NCBI RefSeq assembly: GCF_021732705.1
Contig: NZ_JAKFUM010000008.1
Location: forward strand, 235,667-299,666
Source: Nevskia sp.
GTDB taxonomy: Bacteria > Pseudomonadota > Gammaproteobacteria > Nevskiales > Nevskiaceae
Direction of reading: 5' to 3'
DNA: 64,000 bases
Numbering within the stretch: position 1 is the stretch's first letter; every line of letters starts with the position of its first letter. A program made the position numbers and the translations under genes. The notes below the pieces were generated by a model. The model was not told where the DNA came from, ran no database searches, and saw only the letters and a program-made list of their open reading frames with translations. Shown here piece by piece: positions 43,587-53,399 of this stretch.

Positions 43587-43665
43587 TCACCCGACCACGC
43601 CTCGAACAGGTCGGGCCCATTCGCGACGGCCGAGCGGCCGTCCCCCAACGGAAGGAGGAAGTGCG

Positions 43666-44115
43666 ATGTCAGGATTGTTCGGTGAACTGGTTGGAAGCGT
43701 GCTCGCGGGCGCCACGCAGGGCACCACCGGCGGTGGCGGCGGCAACAGCGCGGTGATCCAGGCCATCGTCGGCCTGATCCAGCAGCACGGCGGCGTCGGC
43801 GGTCTGGTCGAGCAGTTCCAGAAGGCCGGTCTCGGCGGCGTGGTCCAGAGCTGGGTCGGCAGCGGCCAGAACCTGCCGATCGACCCGGCGCAGATCACGC
43901 AGGTGCTGGGCGGCGGTGGCGGCCTCGGCGGGCTGGGCCAGATCGCGCAGGCGCTGGGTCTGGATCACGGTCAGCTCGGCGGTCTGCTGAGCGAGGTGCT
44001 TCCGCAGGTGGTCGACCAGATGACGCCGAATGGCCGCGTCGAGCCGGGTGCCGGCGCCGGTGCCGATGCCCTCGGCAGCCTCGCGCAGCAGCTCGGCGGC
44101 AAGCTGTTCGGCTGA
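43666..44115 (+). CDS. YidB-family (DUF937) protein
   Basis: GGVGGLVEQFQKAGLGGVVQSWVGSGQNLPIDPAQITQVLG; LLSEVLPQVVDQMTPNGRV. Confidence 0.92.
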   Translation: MSGLFGELVGSVLAGATQGTTGGGGGNSAVIQAIVGLIQQHGGVGGLVEQFQKAGLGGVVQSWVGSGQNLPIDPAQITQVLGGGGGLGGLGQIAQALGLDHGQLGGLLSEVLPQVVDQMTPNGRVEPGAGAGADALGSLAQQLGGKLFG

Positions 44116-44145
44116 GAACCACTCCGCCGTCAGCGGCAGACGTTC

Positions 44146-44180
44146 AAGCCCCGGCCGACGGTTGTCCGCCGGGGCTTTGT
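44146..44180 (+). terminator. Rho-independent terminator-like hairpin
   Basis: AAGCCCCGGC-N12-GCCGGGGCTT tgtt. Confidence 0.7.
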
Positions 44181-44233
44181 TATTCTGGCCGTCGAGTGTT
44201 TCACCCCTTCGCAAACGGATTCGCGAGGTTCAC

Positions 44234-45346
44234 ATGCCGCTGGACATGGCGCTTTTGCTGGCTCCGCTGTCGGACGACGCCCCGTGCGGCGACGACCTGT
44301 CGTTCTCCACGCTGTTCGACGAGATCGCCGAAGCCCGGCGCGAGGACGACCCGACGCTCGATCAGGGCGACTGGGTCACGTCGCTGAAATCGGCCGACTG
44401 GCCGCAAGTCGTCGCGAAGTCAGCGCATGCCTTGCAAACCCGCACCAAGGATCTGCGCCTCGCCGGCTGGCTGGCCGAAGCGCTGGCGCGCACGCGCGGA
44501 TTCGCCGGTCTTGCCGAAGGCCTGAACCTGATCGAGCAGCTCGCAGACCGCTACTGGGATGCGCTGCACCCGGTGGCCGAACCGGGCGATCCGGACGATG
44601 CCCGCAGCGGCAACTTCGGCTGGCTGATCGGCCGGCTGTCGAAGCTGGTGCGCGAACTGCCGTTGGCCAAGCCGGATCGCGCCACCATCGTCACTGTGCT
44701 GCAGCATCAATCGGCGCTGAGCCTGAAGACCGCGATCGATCGCGATCCGGACGAAGCCGAGCGTCTGTCGGAAGGCCGCACGACGCTGGCCGACCTCGCC
44801 CGCGCCGTCACCCGCTCCGGCAAGGCGTTCTACGACGCGCTGCTGGCCGAACAGGACGCGGCGCACGCGGCGGCCGGCACGCTCGCCCAACAGATCGACG
44901 ACCGCATGGGCCTCGACGGCCCGAACTTCGCGCCGCTGATCGCGGCATTGGACGACGTCCGCAGCCTGACCCGGCAACTGGCGCGCGAGGCTGGTTTTGT
45001 CGCCGTTGCCGCTTCGCCGTCGTCCGCCGCCGCTTTCGTTGAAGCCGAAGCAGCGAATGCCGCAGAACCGGAATCCGGCAGCGCGATGATCGCCGGCCCG
45101 GCCGGCCCGGCCGGCGCGCCGCGCACTCGCGCGCAGGCGCTCGCGCAGCTGCGGCAGGTCGCCGACTTCTTCCGCCGCACCGAGCCCCACAGCCCGGTTG
45201 CCTACCTCGCCGACCGCGCGGCGAACTGGGGCGAGATGCCGCTGCATGTCTGGCTGCGCGCCGTGCTGAAGGACGGCGGCGCGCTCGCGCAGATGGACGA
45301 GCTGCTCGGCGTCGAGAAGAAAGCGGTGGAGTCTGACGACGACTGA
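44234..45346 (+). CDS. tssA: Type VI secretion protein TssA (ImpA_N)
   Basis: LLAPLSDDAPCGDDLSFSTLFDEIAEARREDDPTLDQGDW...LADRYWDALHPVAEPGDPDDARSGNFGWL. Confidence 0.9.
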   Translation: MPLDMALLLAPLSDDAPCGDDLSFSTLFDEIAEARREDDPTLDQGDWVTSLKSADWPQVVAKSAHALQTRTKDLRLAGWLAEALARTRGFAGLAEGLNLIEQLADRYWDALHPVAEPGDPDDARSGNFGWLIGRLSKLVRELPLAKPDRATIVTVLQHQSALSLKTAIDRDPDEAERLSEGRTTLADLARAVTRSGKAFYDALLAEQDAAHAAAGTLAQQIDDRMGLDGPNFAPLIAALDDVRSLTRQLAREAGFVAVAASPSSAAAFVEAEAANAAEPESGSAMIAGPAGPAGAPRTRAQALAQLRQVADFFRRTEPHSPVAYLADRAANWGEMPLHVWLRAVLKDGGALAQMDELLGVEKKAVESDDD

Positions 45347-45453
45347 GTGGCCGACGGCGCGGGTTTCGCACCCGGCAATCCGTCATCGCGTGAAGGCGGG
45401 CAGCGGTTTCGGCGCGGGTCAAACCATCTCGCGAATCAAGCGCCGGCTGCGCT

Positions 45454-46326
45454 TCACGGCTCCACCCGGAACTCGATCCGTCGGTTGCGGGCCCGCCCTT
45501 CCGGCGTTGCGTTGCTCGCGATCGGCTGCGCGGCACCAAGCCCCTGCGAGCGGATCAGCGTGCCGTCGATGCCCTGCGACACCAGGTACTGCTTCACGGC
45601 ATCGGCGCGCGCCTGGGACAGCACGAGGTTCTTCTCCGGGATACCCGAGGCATCGGTATGGCCGATCAGCGACAGCTTCGGCGTGCCGACCGAGCGCAGC
45701 GCGCCGATCATCTGATCAAGGATCGTGCGGCCGTTGCCGGTCAGCGTGGCACTCGACGGCTCGAACTCGATCGTGCGGTTGGCCAGCGTCTGATCGAGCA
45801 CCGACTGCGGCGCGGCGCCGACGCGCAGCCCGTTCCTGACCACATAGGTCGGATTCAGCGACGTGGCGATGTTGCTGACCAGCTCCTGCCGTTTCAGCTC
45901 GCTGGAGACATCGCCGCGGATCGAGACGTTGGTGCCGTTGATGTCGAGCGCGCCGCCGCTGACATCCTTCAGCGCCGGGGTCAGCAGCTTGCCGACGTTG
46001 CTGCTCCAGTTCGGCGGCGTCAGCACCGGCGCCACCGCGAGGTTGTCGACGACTCTTGCCGCGCCATACAGCTCGCGCAGCCGGCCGACGATCGCGGCGC
46101 GCGTCGCTTCATCGCCAACGGTTCCGCTGACGATGACCGGCTTGTCGCCGGCGTTGGCGACCGATGCCGTGGCGGGCGGCGGCGCCGCAGCCGGCGTCTG
46201 GGCGATGCCCTGCGGACTGAACGCCAGCCCGACGCCGAATGCCGTCTGACCCACGAGTCTCCGAACGGGCGTGAAATCGCGGGCCGGCGGATGCACGGCA
46301 GACGGCGGCAGGAATTCACTGGCCAA
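45454..46326 (-). CDS. OmpA-family protein, T6SS-associated
   Basis: C-terminal NRTIEFEPSSATLTGNGRTILDQM...LSLIGHTDASGIPEKNLVLSQARADAVKQYL...NRRIEFRV; start uncertain (TTG at 46326 proposed). Confidence 0.8.
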   Translation of the reverse strand: MASEFLPPSAVHPPARDFTPVRRLVGQTAFGVGLAFSPQGIAQTPAAAPPPATASVANAGDKPVIVSGTVGDEATRAAIVGRLRELYGAARVVDNLAVAPVLTPPNWSSNVGKLLTPALKDVSGGALDINGTNVSIRGDVSSELKRQELVSNIATSLNPTYVVRNGLRVGAAPQSVLDQTLANRTIEFEPSSATLTGNGRTILDQMIGALRSVGTPKLSLIGHTDASGIPEKNLVLSQARADAVKQYLVSQGIDGTLIRSQGLGAAQPIASNATPEGRARNRRIEFRVEP

Positions 46327-47281
46327 GAAAAGTCTCCCGGAACGTGCGCGTGGCGCGGGCAAGGCTGAGCGTGGGGTGTTCGAGATAGCTCGCGAGCTTG
46401 CCGAGGTCCGGCGCGCCCGCGACGTGATCCTCGACCCAGTCGACATCGCGGATGTCGATGGCGTGATCGTGATCCGGGTCCTGCCGCCAGATCGTTTCCA
46501 GCACGCGCGGCTGGGCGCCGCCGAAGCTGATCGTCAGCACCGGGCCGCGTGCGGTGCGGGCGTGCAGGATGCCGAGTTCGAGGTTCACCCGGGTCAGGAA
46601 CGGCGTCACCAGATCCAGCCAGAACGCCGCCATCAGCACGGCCGCCTGCGGCTCGTCAGGCAGCGGGCAGCACAGGCTCTTGCCGACCTCCGGCTGCGCC
46701 TGCGTCAGCAGCGGCTGCAGCAGGATGCCGAGCGCCAGCAGGCTGCGGCGCAGGTCGATCCGCGATTCGCCGGTGTCGAACAGCCTTTCGACGTCGGCCA
46801 GCGTGCTGCGCTCGACGAAGCCGCGCAGTTCGCGCGCGGCGGTGTGGACATCGCCGATCGGCGCGTCGACGCTTTCGAGTCCGGCCAGTGCCGACTGCGC
46901 ATGATCGACGTCGATCGCCTGCGCCTGCAGCGAGGCCAGCAGCGACCAGGCCTCGAACAGGGTCAGCGGCGCGCGGGCAATGAACTGCAAGGGCTCGTCG
47001 ATCGGCGCCAGCGTGCCCATCAGCAGCGGATAGCGTCGCTGCGAGGCGTCGTGGCTGGTCACCAGTCGTCCGGCGATCATGTGCCGCGAACGGGTGCCGG
47101 CGAACAGGAACGCGATCGGCGGGGCCTCGTCGTAGCGGCGCTTCCAGTCCGGATCGTCCAGCATCAGTTCCAGCCCGCGCGTCACCCAGGTATCGAGCTG
47201 CTGGATGACCGCGGCGCCGTGGCTGCCCTTGACGAAATCGCCGCGCGCCGGAATCTTGCCGAAGTAGAACAGGTGGCTCAT
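46316..47281 (-). CDS. tagF: Type VI secretion-associated protein TagF
   Basis: MSHLFYFGKIPARGDFVKGSHGAAVIQQLDTWVTRGLELM; short overlap with tssM. Confidence 0.88.
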   Translation of the reverse strand: MSHLFYFGKIPARGDFVKGSHGAAVIQQLDTWVTRGLELMLDDPDWKRRYDEAPPIAFLFAGTRSRHMIAGRLVTSHDASQRRYPLLMGTLAPIDEPLQFIARAPLTLFEAWSLLASLQAQAIDVDHAQSALAGLESVDAPIGDVHTAARELRGFVERSTLADVERLFDTGESRIDLRRSLLALGILLQPLLTQAQPEVGKSLCCPLPDEPQAAVLMAAFWLDLVTPFLTRVNLELGILHARTARGPVLTISFGGAQPRVLETIWRQDPDHDHAIDIRDVDWVEDHVAGAPDLGKLASYLEHPTLSLARATRTFRETFLGQ

Positions 47282-50200
47282 GGCGCGGGCCCCGCGACGA
47301 TGGCCGGCAGCTTCAGACCGCGCAGGCCGGATGGCCGCAGCGGGCCGTTGCCGGCATCGCCGGCGCTCGCCGCATTCGGGCTCGAAATCAGCCGCAGATC
47401 GATCGAGACGGCGGCTTCGCTGCCATCCCAGGCCAGCGTGAAGCTGCCATCCGGCTTCGAGGTTCGGCGCGCGCTGTTGATGAAGCGCTGCAGGCCGGCG
47501 CGGCCCGGGCTGTTCGTGATCTCGACCGTGCGGCCGTCGGTGGTGATGCCGGTGATTCGCGCGCCGGGAACGCCGGCCGACGGATAGACGAAGTTGTTCC
47601 ACTCCGCCGCCGTGTTGCGATACCGCAGCAGCTGGCCGTCGATCTCGATCGTGTACTCGATCAGGCCCGGAGCCGGAATCGGCTTGATCTGGAACACGGT
47701 CTGGTTGGCCGCTGCGGCGGACGGCGTCACCGCCTCGCCCGGCGTTGCAACATAGACCGGCACGGCCGACACGAAAGTCGGCGCGAGGCGAATGCCGATG
47801 TCGGCCCAGGTGCGCGGCGTCAGCGTGTCGCCACGGCGCACGGCCAGCGTGCCGATGGCGGTCTCCAGATACTTGGCGATGGCGCCGCCCGGCCCGAAGA
47901 CCTGTCCGATCTCGGCCGCGCCGGCTTCGATGCGCGAGGCCGGATCGAACGGATACTTCGCCGCCAGCGAGGTCTGGAACGGCTGATAGACCTGCGCCGC
48001 CCAGACCTTGTTCAGCTCGTCCTCGGTCGGCTTGACGATGACCTGCCAGGCCTGGATCAGCGGCCGCACCAGCAGCGGCCGCACGGTCTGGCGCGCCGCG
48101 TCGTTCATGCCGGGCAGCATGCTTTCATCGACGTAGCGCAGCGCATCGGCCAGCTCCGAGCCATTGCCATCGAGCGTCTGCTGCATCAGCAGCCGGCTGG
48201 GCGGGCCGGGATCACCGGCGTTCTTGATCTGGTTGAAGCGCGTGCGCGTCTTCGACAGCGCATCGAGATAGGTTTTCAGCAGCGAGCCGTCGCCACTGCC
48301 GCCACGCGCGATCACCAGCTGGCCGATCGCTTCGAAGGCCTTGCCGATCGGCCCCATCGCAACGGTCGGCGCATCGCCGGTGATGTTGAGGTTGACCGTC
48401 GCGCCGGACGGCGTGCCGCTCGACACGAGATTGCGGAACCACTGCAGGATGCCGCGCTGCGTCTTCTTCAGGCCCTCGTTGACCAGCGACGGGTTGTCCC
48501 ACGCGGTCTGGTCGTAGAGCGTGGTCAGCAGCTTGCCGATCGGCGAATTGGCCGGATCACCCAGCCGGTTCATCCGCTTCACGGCATCGTCGAAGCCGCT
48601 GAACTCGGTCACCGCCACGCCCTGAATCAAGGCCTGCCACTCGGCGACGTACTCGGTCTTGTACTGGCGCACCAGTGCCTGCTCGATCTGTTCCGGGCTG
48701 CCTTCCAGCGTCAGGTCATCGCGCACGGCGGTGTTCAGCACCCAGTCCTTGCTTTGCAGCTCCTGATTCGACGCTTCGCGAATCGCATCCTTGACATAGC
48801 CCTGCCAGGCTTCCCTGGTGAAGGCGCCGGGAATCGCGTGACTGCCGGCGAGCAGCGCCTTGTCGTCATCGCCGAGGATGCGGGCCACGGTCATCGCCGG
48901 GTAGCGCGTGGCTGCGCGGGCCTTGATGTCGGCGTAGACCCGCTCGCGTGCCGGCGTGCCGCGAACGACGGTTTTCAGCGCTTCGCGCACCTGATCGACC
49001 AGCACAAGCTTCTGTTCGATCAGCGGAAAGTCCGGCGTGCCGACCTGGGCCAGCAGGAACGACAGCGTGCGCTCGGCCGAACGGATCAGCGCCTCACGCG
49101 TCATCGTGCCGCGGTTCTGTTCCAGCCAGTCGCGCCAGAAGCGGGTCAGCTGGTCATTCAGGTGGCTGGCTTCCAGACGCTCGCGATCGCCGAGCATCAG
49201 GTAGGTTTTCAGTGCCGCGTAGGCATCGTCGACATCGGTGGCGGACGCTGCCTGATACGGCGTTGCCGCAGTGCTGGCCGCGTCGGCTGGCTTGGCGTCC
49301 GTCGTGTTGCGCGTCGACGGCTGCAGCCGGTCCCGATTGAGCGTGACTTCGCGCAGATAGCTTTCGAGCGATTCGCTGACCGGCTTCAGCAACAGCTCGC
49401 GAATGCCGCCGAAATACTCGGCGCGCAGCTTCGCGTCCAAGGCATCGCCCTGATACAGCCCGAAACCGAGCGACAGCGGATGGTCGCCTTTCCAGGCTTC
49501 AAGCTGCTCGATGCGGTCCTGCAGGATGCCGAGCGCTTCCAGTCGCGTGCCCAGTTCGCTGCGACCGGCCTGCACCGCCACGGCCTTGTCCAGATCGGCC
49601 TGCGTGTTCGCGACCAGCCGCTGGTTGCCGAGCCAGGACCAGGTCAGCACGGTCAGCACCAGCCCGAGTACCGCCGCCCCGCCGAAGAAACCGAGGTAGC
49701 GCATCCGCACGCTGGCGGGACTCGCGTACTGCTTGACCAGCCCCTTGTCGGCAAAGATCACGCGGGAAAACAGGTCGCGCAGGAAGAAGCCGTGCTGCGA
49801 AGTCACCAAGGTCTGGCGGGGTGCGCTGCCGCTGCCGGTCAGCGCGAAGCGCTCGGCGACGCGACGACTGGACGCACTGGTGGCGATGCCTTCCTGCAGC
49901 GCACTGGTGAAATAGAAGCCGCGGAAAATCGGCCGGTGCTGGAACGGGTTGTCCTGAAACAGCGTGCCGATGAAAGAACGCAGCGGTGATTTCAGCGCCG
50001 CAAACTCCAGCGGGAACGAGAACACGCCGGAGCCGAGCGTGTCCCGCCGCCGATGCGCCATCGTGGCGAGCGAGACTTCGCGCAGGCCTTCGTACAGCAG
50101 GTCGAAATGGCGATCGAACTCGTGGATCGCATCGGCCTTGCCGTCGGCGTCATACGGCAGGGTCGCGCCCCAGACCCGCGCGCGTTCGGCGGCATCCGCA

Positions 50201-51024
50201 CCGGCAAACAGATCGGCGAATCCGGCAATCAGGTCGGCCTTGGTGAACAGCACGTAGACGGGCGCGAACACGCCGAGCTCGGCGGTCAGTTCCTGCACGC
50301 GCTGGCGCAGCTGCTTGGCGAGGTCGATCGCGAATTCCGGCCCGCTCTGGATCAGTTCCGACACGCTGGCCGCAATCAGGATGCCGTTGATCGGCGCCTT
50401 CGGCCGATGCTTCTTCAAGAGCCCGAGGAATGACAGCCATTCGCGGCGATCTTCGTCCTGCACCGCGTAGCGGCCTGCGGTGTCGAGGAAGATGCCTTCG
50501 GTGGTGAAGAACCAGTCGCAGTTGCGGGTGCCGCCGATGCCCTGGACGATGCGGCCGGACTTTTCGGCGAACGGAAACTGCAGGCCGGAATTGATGATCG
50601 CCGAGCTCTTGCCGGCCGCTGGATTGCCGATGATCACGTACCACGGCAGCCCGTACAGCGCGTCCTCGCCGGCGGTTTCGCCAAGGCGCGAGGTCTTGAT
50701 CGTCTTGATCGCGTCGACCAGGCGATCCCGTAGCGCGGCCGTCTCGTGGCTACGGCCCGGCCCGCTGTCGAGCGGGCGGCTGGCCTCGGTTTCGAGCATC
50801 GAGCCGAACGCCTGCGATTGCTTCGCCGTGCGATGCCGACGCCAGAGAGACACGCCCAGCCAGACCAGCAGCGCGATCGCGATGATCAGCAGCGAAGCCC
50901 CGAGTGCCAGCTTCAGTGTCTTCGCCGTCAGCAGGAAGAACGCCGCCACGATGACGAACACCCCCACGGCCAACGCGGTGCGGTTGTTCAGGGTGTTCCA
51001 GATGCGGGGCCAGATGGAGGACAT
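47278..51024 (-). CDS. tssM: Type VI secretion membrane subunit TssM (IcmF)
   Basis: N-terminal TMs, LPWYVIIGNPAAGKSSAIINSGLQFPFAEK (Walker A), GIGGTRNCDWFFTTEGIFLDTAGRYAVQDEDRREWLSFLGLLKKHRPKAPINGILIAAS. Confidence 0.95.
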   Translation of the reverse strand: MSSIWPRIWNTLNNRTALAVGVFVIVAAFFLLTAKTLKLALGASLLIIAIALLVWLGVSLWRRHRTAKQSQAFGSMLETEASRPLDSGPGRSHETAALRDRLVDAIKTIKTSRLGETAGEDALYGLPWYVIIGNPAAGKSSAIINSGLQFPFAEKSGRIVQGIGGTRNCDWFFTTEGIFLDTAGRYAVQDEDRREWLSFLGLLKKHRPKAPINGILIAASVSELIQSGPEFAIDLAKQLRQRVQELTAELGVFAPVYVLFTKADLIAGFADLFAGADAAERARVWGATLPYDADGKADAIHEFDRHFDLLYEGLREVSLATMAHRRRDTLGSGVFSFPLEFAALKSPLRSFIGTLFQDNPFQHRPIFRGFYFTSALQEGIATSASSRRVAERFALTGSGSAPRQTLVTSQHGFFLRDLFSRVIFADKGLVKQYASPASVRMRYLGFFGGAAVLGLVLTVLTWSWLGNQRLVANTQADLDKAVAVQAGRSELGTRLEALGILQDRIEQLEAWKGDHPLSLGFGLYQGDALDAKLRAEYFGGIRELLLKPVSESLESYLREVTLNRDRLQPSTRNTTDAKPADAASTAATPYQAASATDVDDAYAALKTYLMLGDRERLEASHLNDQLTRFWRDWLEQNRGTMTREALIRSAERTLSFLLAQVGTPDFPLIEQKLVLVDQVREALKTVVRGTPARERVYADIKARAATRYPAMTVARILGDDDKALLAGSHAIPGAFTREAWQGYVKDAIREASNQELQSKDWVLNTAVRDDLTLEGSPEQIEQALVRQYKTEYVAEWQALIQGVAVTEFSGFDDAVKRMNRLGDPANSPIGKLLTTLYDQTAWDNPSLVNEGLKKTQRGILQWFRNLVSSGTPSGATVNLNITGDAPTVAMGPIGKAFEAIGQLVIARGGSGDGSLLKTYLDALSKTRTRFNQIKNAGDPGPPSRLLMQQTLDGNGSELADALRYVDESMLPGMNDAARQTVRPLLVRPLIQAWQVIVKPTEDELNKVWAAQVYQPFQTSLAAKYPFDPASRIEAGAAEIGQVFGPGGAIAKYLETAIGTLAVRRGDTLTPRTWADIGIRLAPTFVSAVPVYVATPGEAVTPSAAAANQTVFQIKPIPAPGLIEYTIEIDGQLLRYRNTAAEWNNFVYPSAGVPGARITGITTDGRTVEITNSPGRAGLQRFINSARRTSKPDGSFTLAWDGSEAAVSIDLRLISSPNAASAGDAGNGPLRPSGLRGLKLPAIVAGPAP

Positions 51025-51049
51025 GGTCGGCGGGTCGGTTGAGCAGCAA

Positions 51050-52570
51050 TCAGGACGATGCGGACGCCGCGGCGCCCGACGTGGACTCGGCGTCGGAGTC
51101 AGGTTCCGGCGGCGGCAGCAGCACCAGCGCATGACGCTCGAGTACTTCGGCAACGCTCGTGACGGCGCAGGGCTTGCTCGACGCCGCGACCGTTGCCGTC
51201 GCCAGCGCGAGCAGGCCCGGCACGCGGGCGGCGCCGAGATCGCCGAGCAACAGGCCGAGATCGTCGCGATCGGCCACGGCATCGAGCGGCTCGAACACCG
51301 CAGTCATCGCGCTCGCGACCTCGACGGCGCGCGCGTCGTAGCCGTGGACATCGGCGATCACACGCGTGATCGCCGCGGCCTCGGTTGCCGCGTGGGCCAA
51401 CGCGGTTTGCAGCGCGGCCTCCAGCACGGCCGAAGACACCTTGCCGTGCTCGCTCAACGGTGCCGTGCGTGCGGCCAGTGCTGGCCGGTGCAGTCGTGCC
51501 AGCGGCGGCGGACGATCAGCCGTGACCGGCAGGGTCGTCAGCGCCAGCACGAACGCACCCTCGCCGGCCGCGGGTCGTTGCGGCTTGCGCGCGGTGCGCA
51601 CGAGATCGCGCCGCTCCAGATGCGACAGCGTCTGATCGTCGACCTTCGAGTCGACACCGATCAGCAGCCAGATGTCGTCGGCGTCGGCGCGATGGGCGCG
51701 CGCCATCATCGAATCGATCAGGCGGATGTCCGCGCCCGGATCGCTGATCACCTCGACCTCCAGATAGGCCTGTGCGCGCTCGCGCCGCGCCGCATCGACG
51801 AGCCGTGCTTCGACGGATTGCCTGAACAGGCTGCGAGCCGCTTCGGAGAAGTTGGGCGGGAACAGCAGCGCAGCGCGCAGGCTGGGCGGTGGTGTCGACC
51901 GCACGGCCGGTGCCAAGGCCGATGGTCTTACCGGCTTCGGCGGCGAGCGCGGCGCTGCGGGTGTCAGCCAGTCGGCGATGGCCGTCAGTGCCTCGTCGAG
52001 CGGCGTGTCCAGCAGGGCGATACAGCGATCGAGCCGTGCGCGCTCATACGCCTCGGCATCGGGCAGTGCGGCGTCGGGCTGCAGACGTTCCCGCTGCCAG
52101 TGCGAGGCGGCGGTCAGGTCGAGATCCTCGACCGCGATGCACGGCACGCGAAAGCCATCGCCATCGAACACGGCCTCGGACGGCTTGAGCAGGTCCTTGC
52201 GCGAAACCGCGGCGGCCTGCAGCGCCTCGCCATCGCGACCGGCCGCGCAGCACACGGCGTTGGCGATGATCGTCATCGACCACTGCGATTCCGCCTGCAC
52301 TGCCGCTGCATCGGCATCGTGATGGGCCGAGGCGGCGCCGGTGCTTGCGGCATTCACTGCCGGTGCTCGCGTCGCCACACGCCAGGCCCAGCGCAACCCG
52401 ATCACGGCGGCGAAAATCGCCAGCGGCAGCAGCACGATGAACAGCAACACATCGGCTTCATCGACGGCACGCCGGCTTTCCTGCCACCCGATGATCGTGG
52501 CCGTCCAGACCACCGCGCAGATCGCGAGCAGTATCAGCAGCCAGCGCAGTCCTTTACCGAGTGACGACAT
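51050..52570 (-). CDS. Large two-TM membrane protein in the T6SS operon, function unknown
   Basis: MSSLGKGLRWLLILLAICAVVWTATIIGWQ...DVLLFIVLLPLAIFAAVIGLRWAW; immediately upstream of tssM, same strand. Confidence 0.7.
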   Translation of the reverse strand: MSSLGKGLRWLLILLAICAVVWTATIIGWQESRRAVDEADVLLFIVLLPLAIFAAVIGLRWAWRVATRAPAVNAASTGAASAHHDADAAAVQAESQWSMTIIANAVCCAAGRDGEALQAAAVSRKDLLKPSEAVFDGDGFRVPCIAVEDLDLTAASHWQRERLQPDAALPDAEAYERARLDRCIALLDTPLDEALTAIADWLTPAAPRSPPKPVRPSALAPAVRSTPPPSLRAALLFPPNFSEAARSLFRQSVEARLVDAARRERAQAYLEVEVISDPGADIRLIDSMMARAHRADADDIWLLIGVDSKVDDQTLSHLERRDLVRTARKPQRPAAGEGAFVLALTTLPVTADRPPPLARLHRPALAARTAPLSEHGKVSSAVLEAALQTALAHAATEAAAITRVIADVHGYDARAVEVASAMTAVFEPLDAVADRDDLGLLLGDLGAARVPGLLALATATVAASSKPCAVTSVAEVLERHALVLLPPPEPDSDAESTSGAAASASS

Positions 52571-52812
52571 GCTCTTCCTTGATGGTGCTCCGCCGGGCGG
52601 AGGTCCTTCTGCTGCAGTCGGCTTCTATTGCCTTGGTGGCCATTCGGCTTCTGCAATCCCTGCAAAAGTCGTCAGAGGGGTGAACGATCGCTGCGTCTGC
52701 CGGTTATGCAAAACGAGTGGACTGCTGCGAAACGCGTGACATGACGATGACGTGTCGCCAGCCGTCGGCAACGGCACTGCCGTGAAGATCGTCACCGCGT
52801 CGCAGAGCCGAC

Positions 52813-53391
52813 TCATTGGTCTTCATCGAATGCGCAGACGGCCGACTTCCAGCGCTCGAATTCGCTGGCGACGGCCAGCACCTGGGCGGTCATGCTTCCA
52901 TTGGCGGCCGGCACCAGGCAGAAAATGGCGCTGTACCCGCCGCCAACGGGCACCTTCCCCGCGGCACGACTCTTGGCGGCGATGGTGATGACGTAGGGAT
53001 GGTTCTGCTTCAAACGTGAGGCCGGCGTGTGCAGCTTTGCGCCGTCCGGCAACTTTCCATACACAAGGCAGTCGGCCGCGTTGATTTCGATGGAGCGGCC
53101 CGGCGGATCGATCGAAAATGACCAGACTTCATCTGGCAGCGTTGTCCAGTCACCGCTGGGTCGCGTCGTTTCGGAAACAGACACCCGGAATAGATCGAGC
53201 TTGGATTTCTGGTCTTCGGATTGCCTTGAAACCGAGAAGCAGGCGTTATTGTCGGTGACGGATACTGCGGCAACGCCGAGACGCGACGTGGCGTGGCAAC
53301 TCATGCTGGAAAGACAGATGCCGGCGCCGATGGCCATGCTCGCCAACTTGGTTGTCGTCACCGTGCGATACGGAAACGAATGCTTTCTCAT
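52813..53391 (-). CDS. Exported protein, candidate T6SS periplasmic immunity protein
   Basis: N-terminal signal region IGAGICLSSMSCHA; VTDNNACFSV...GRSIEINAADCLVYGKLPDGAK...; 8-bp gap after the PAAR-effector gene. Confidence 0.6.
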   Translation of the reverse strand: MRKHSFPYRTVTTTKLASMAIGAGICLSSMSCHATSRLGVAAVSVTDNNACFSVSRQSEDQKSKLDLFRVSVSETTRPSGDWTTLPDEVWSFSIDPPGRSIEINAADCLVYGKLPDGAKLHTPASRLKQNHPYVITIAAKSRAAGKVPVGGGYSAIFCLVPAANGSMTAQVLAVASEFERWKSAVCAFDEDQ

Positions 53392-53399
53392 GGTTTCGG

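Noticed and set aside
50480-52564. 694-aa plus-strand ORF
   Set aside because: Antisense to tssM and the neighbouring membrane-protein gene
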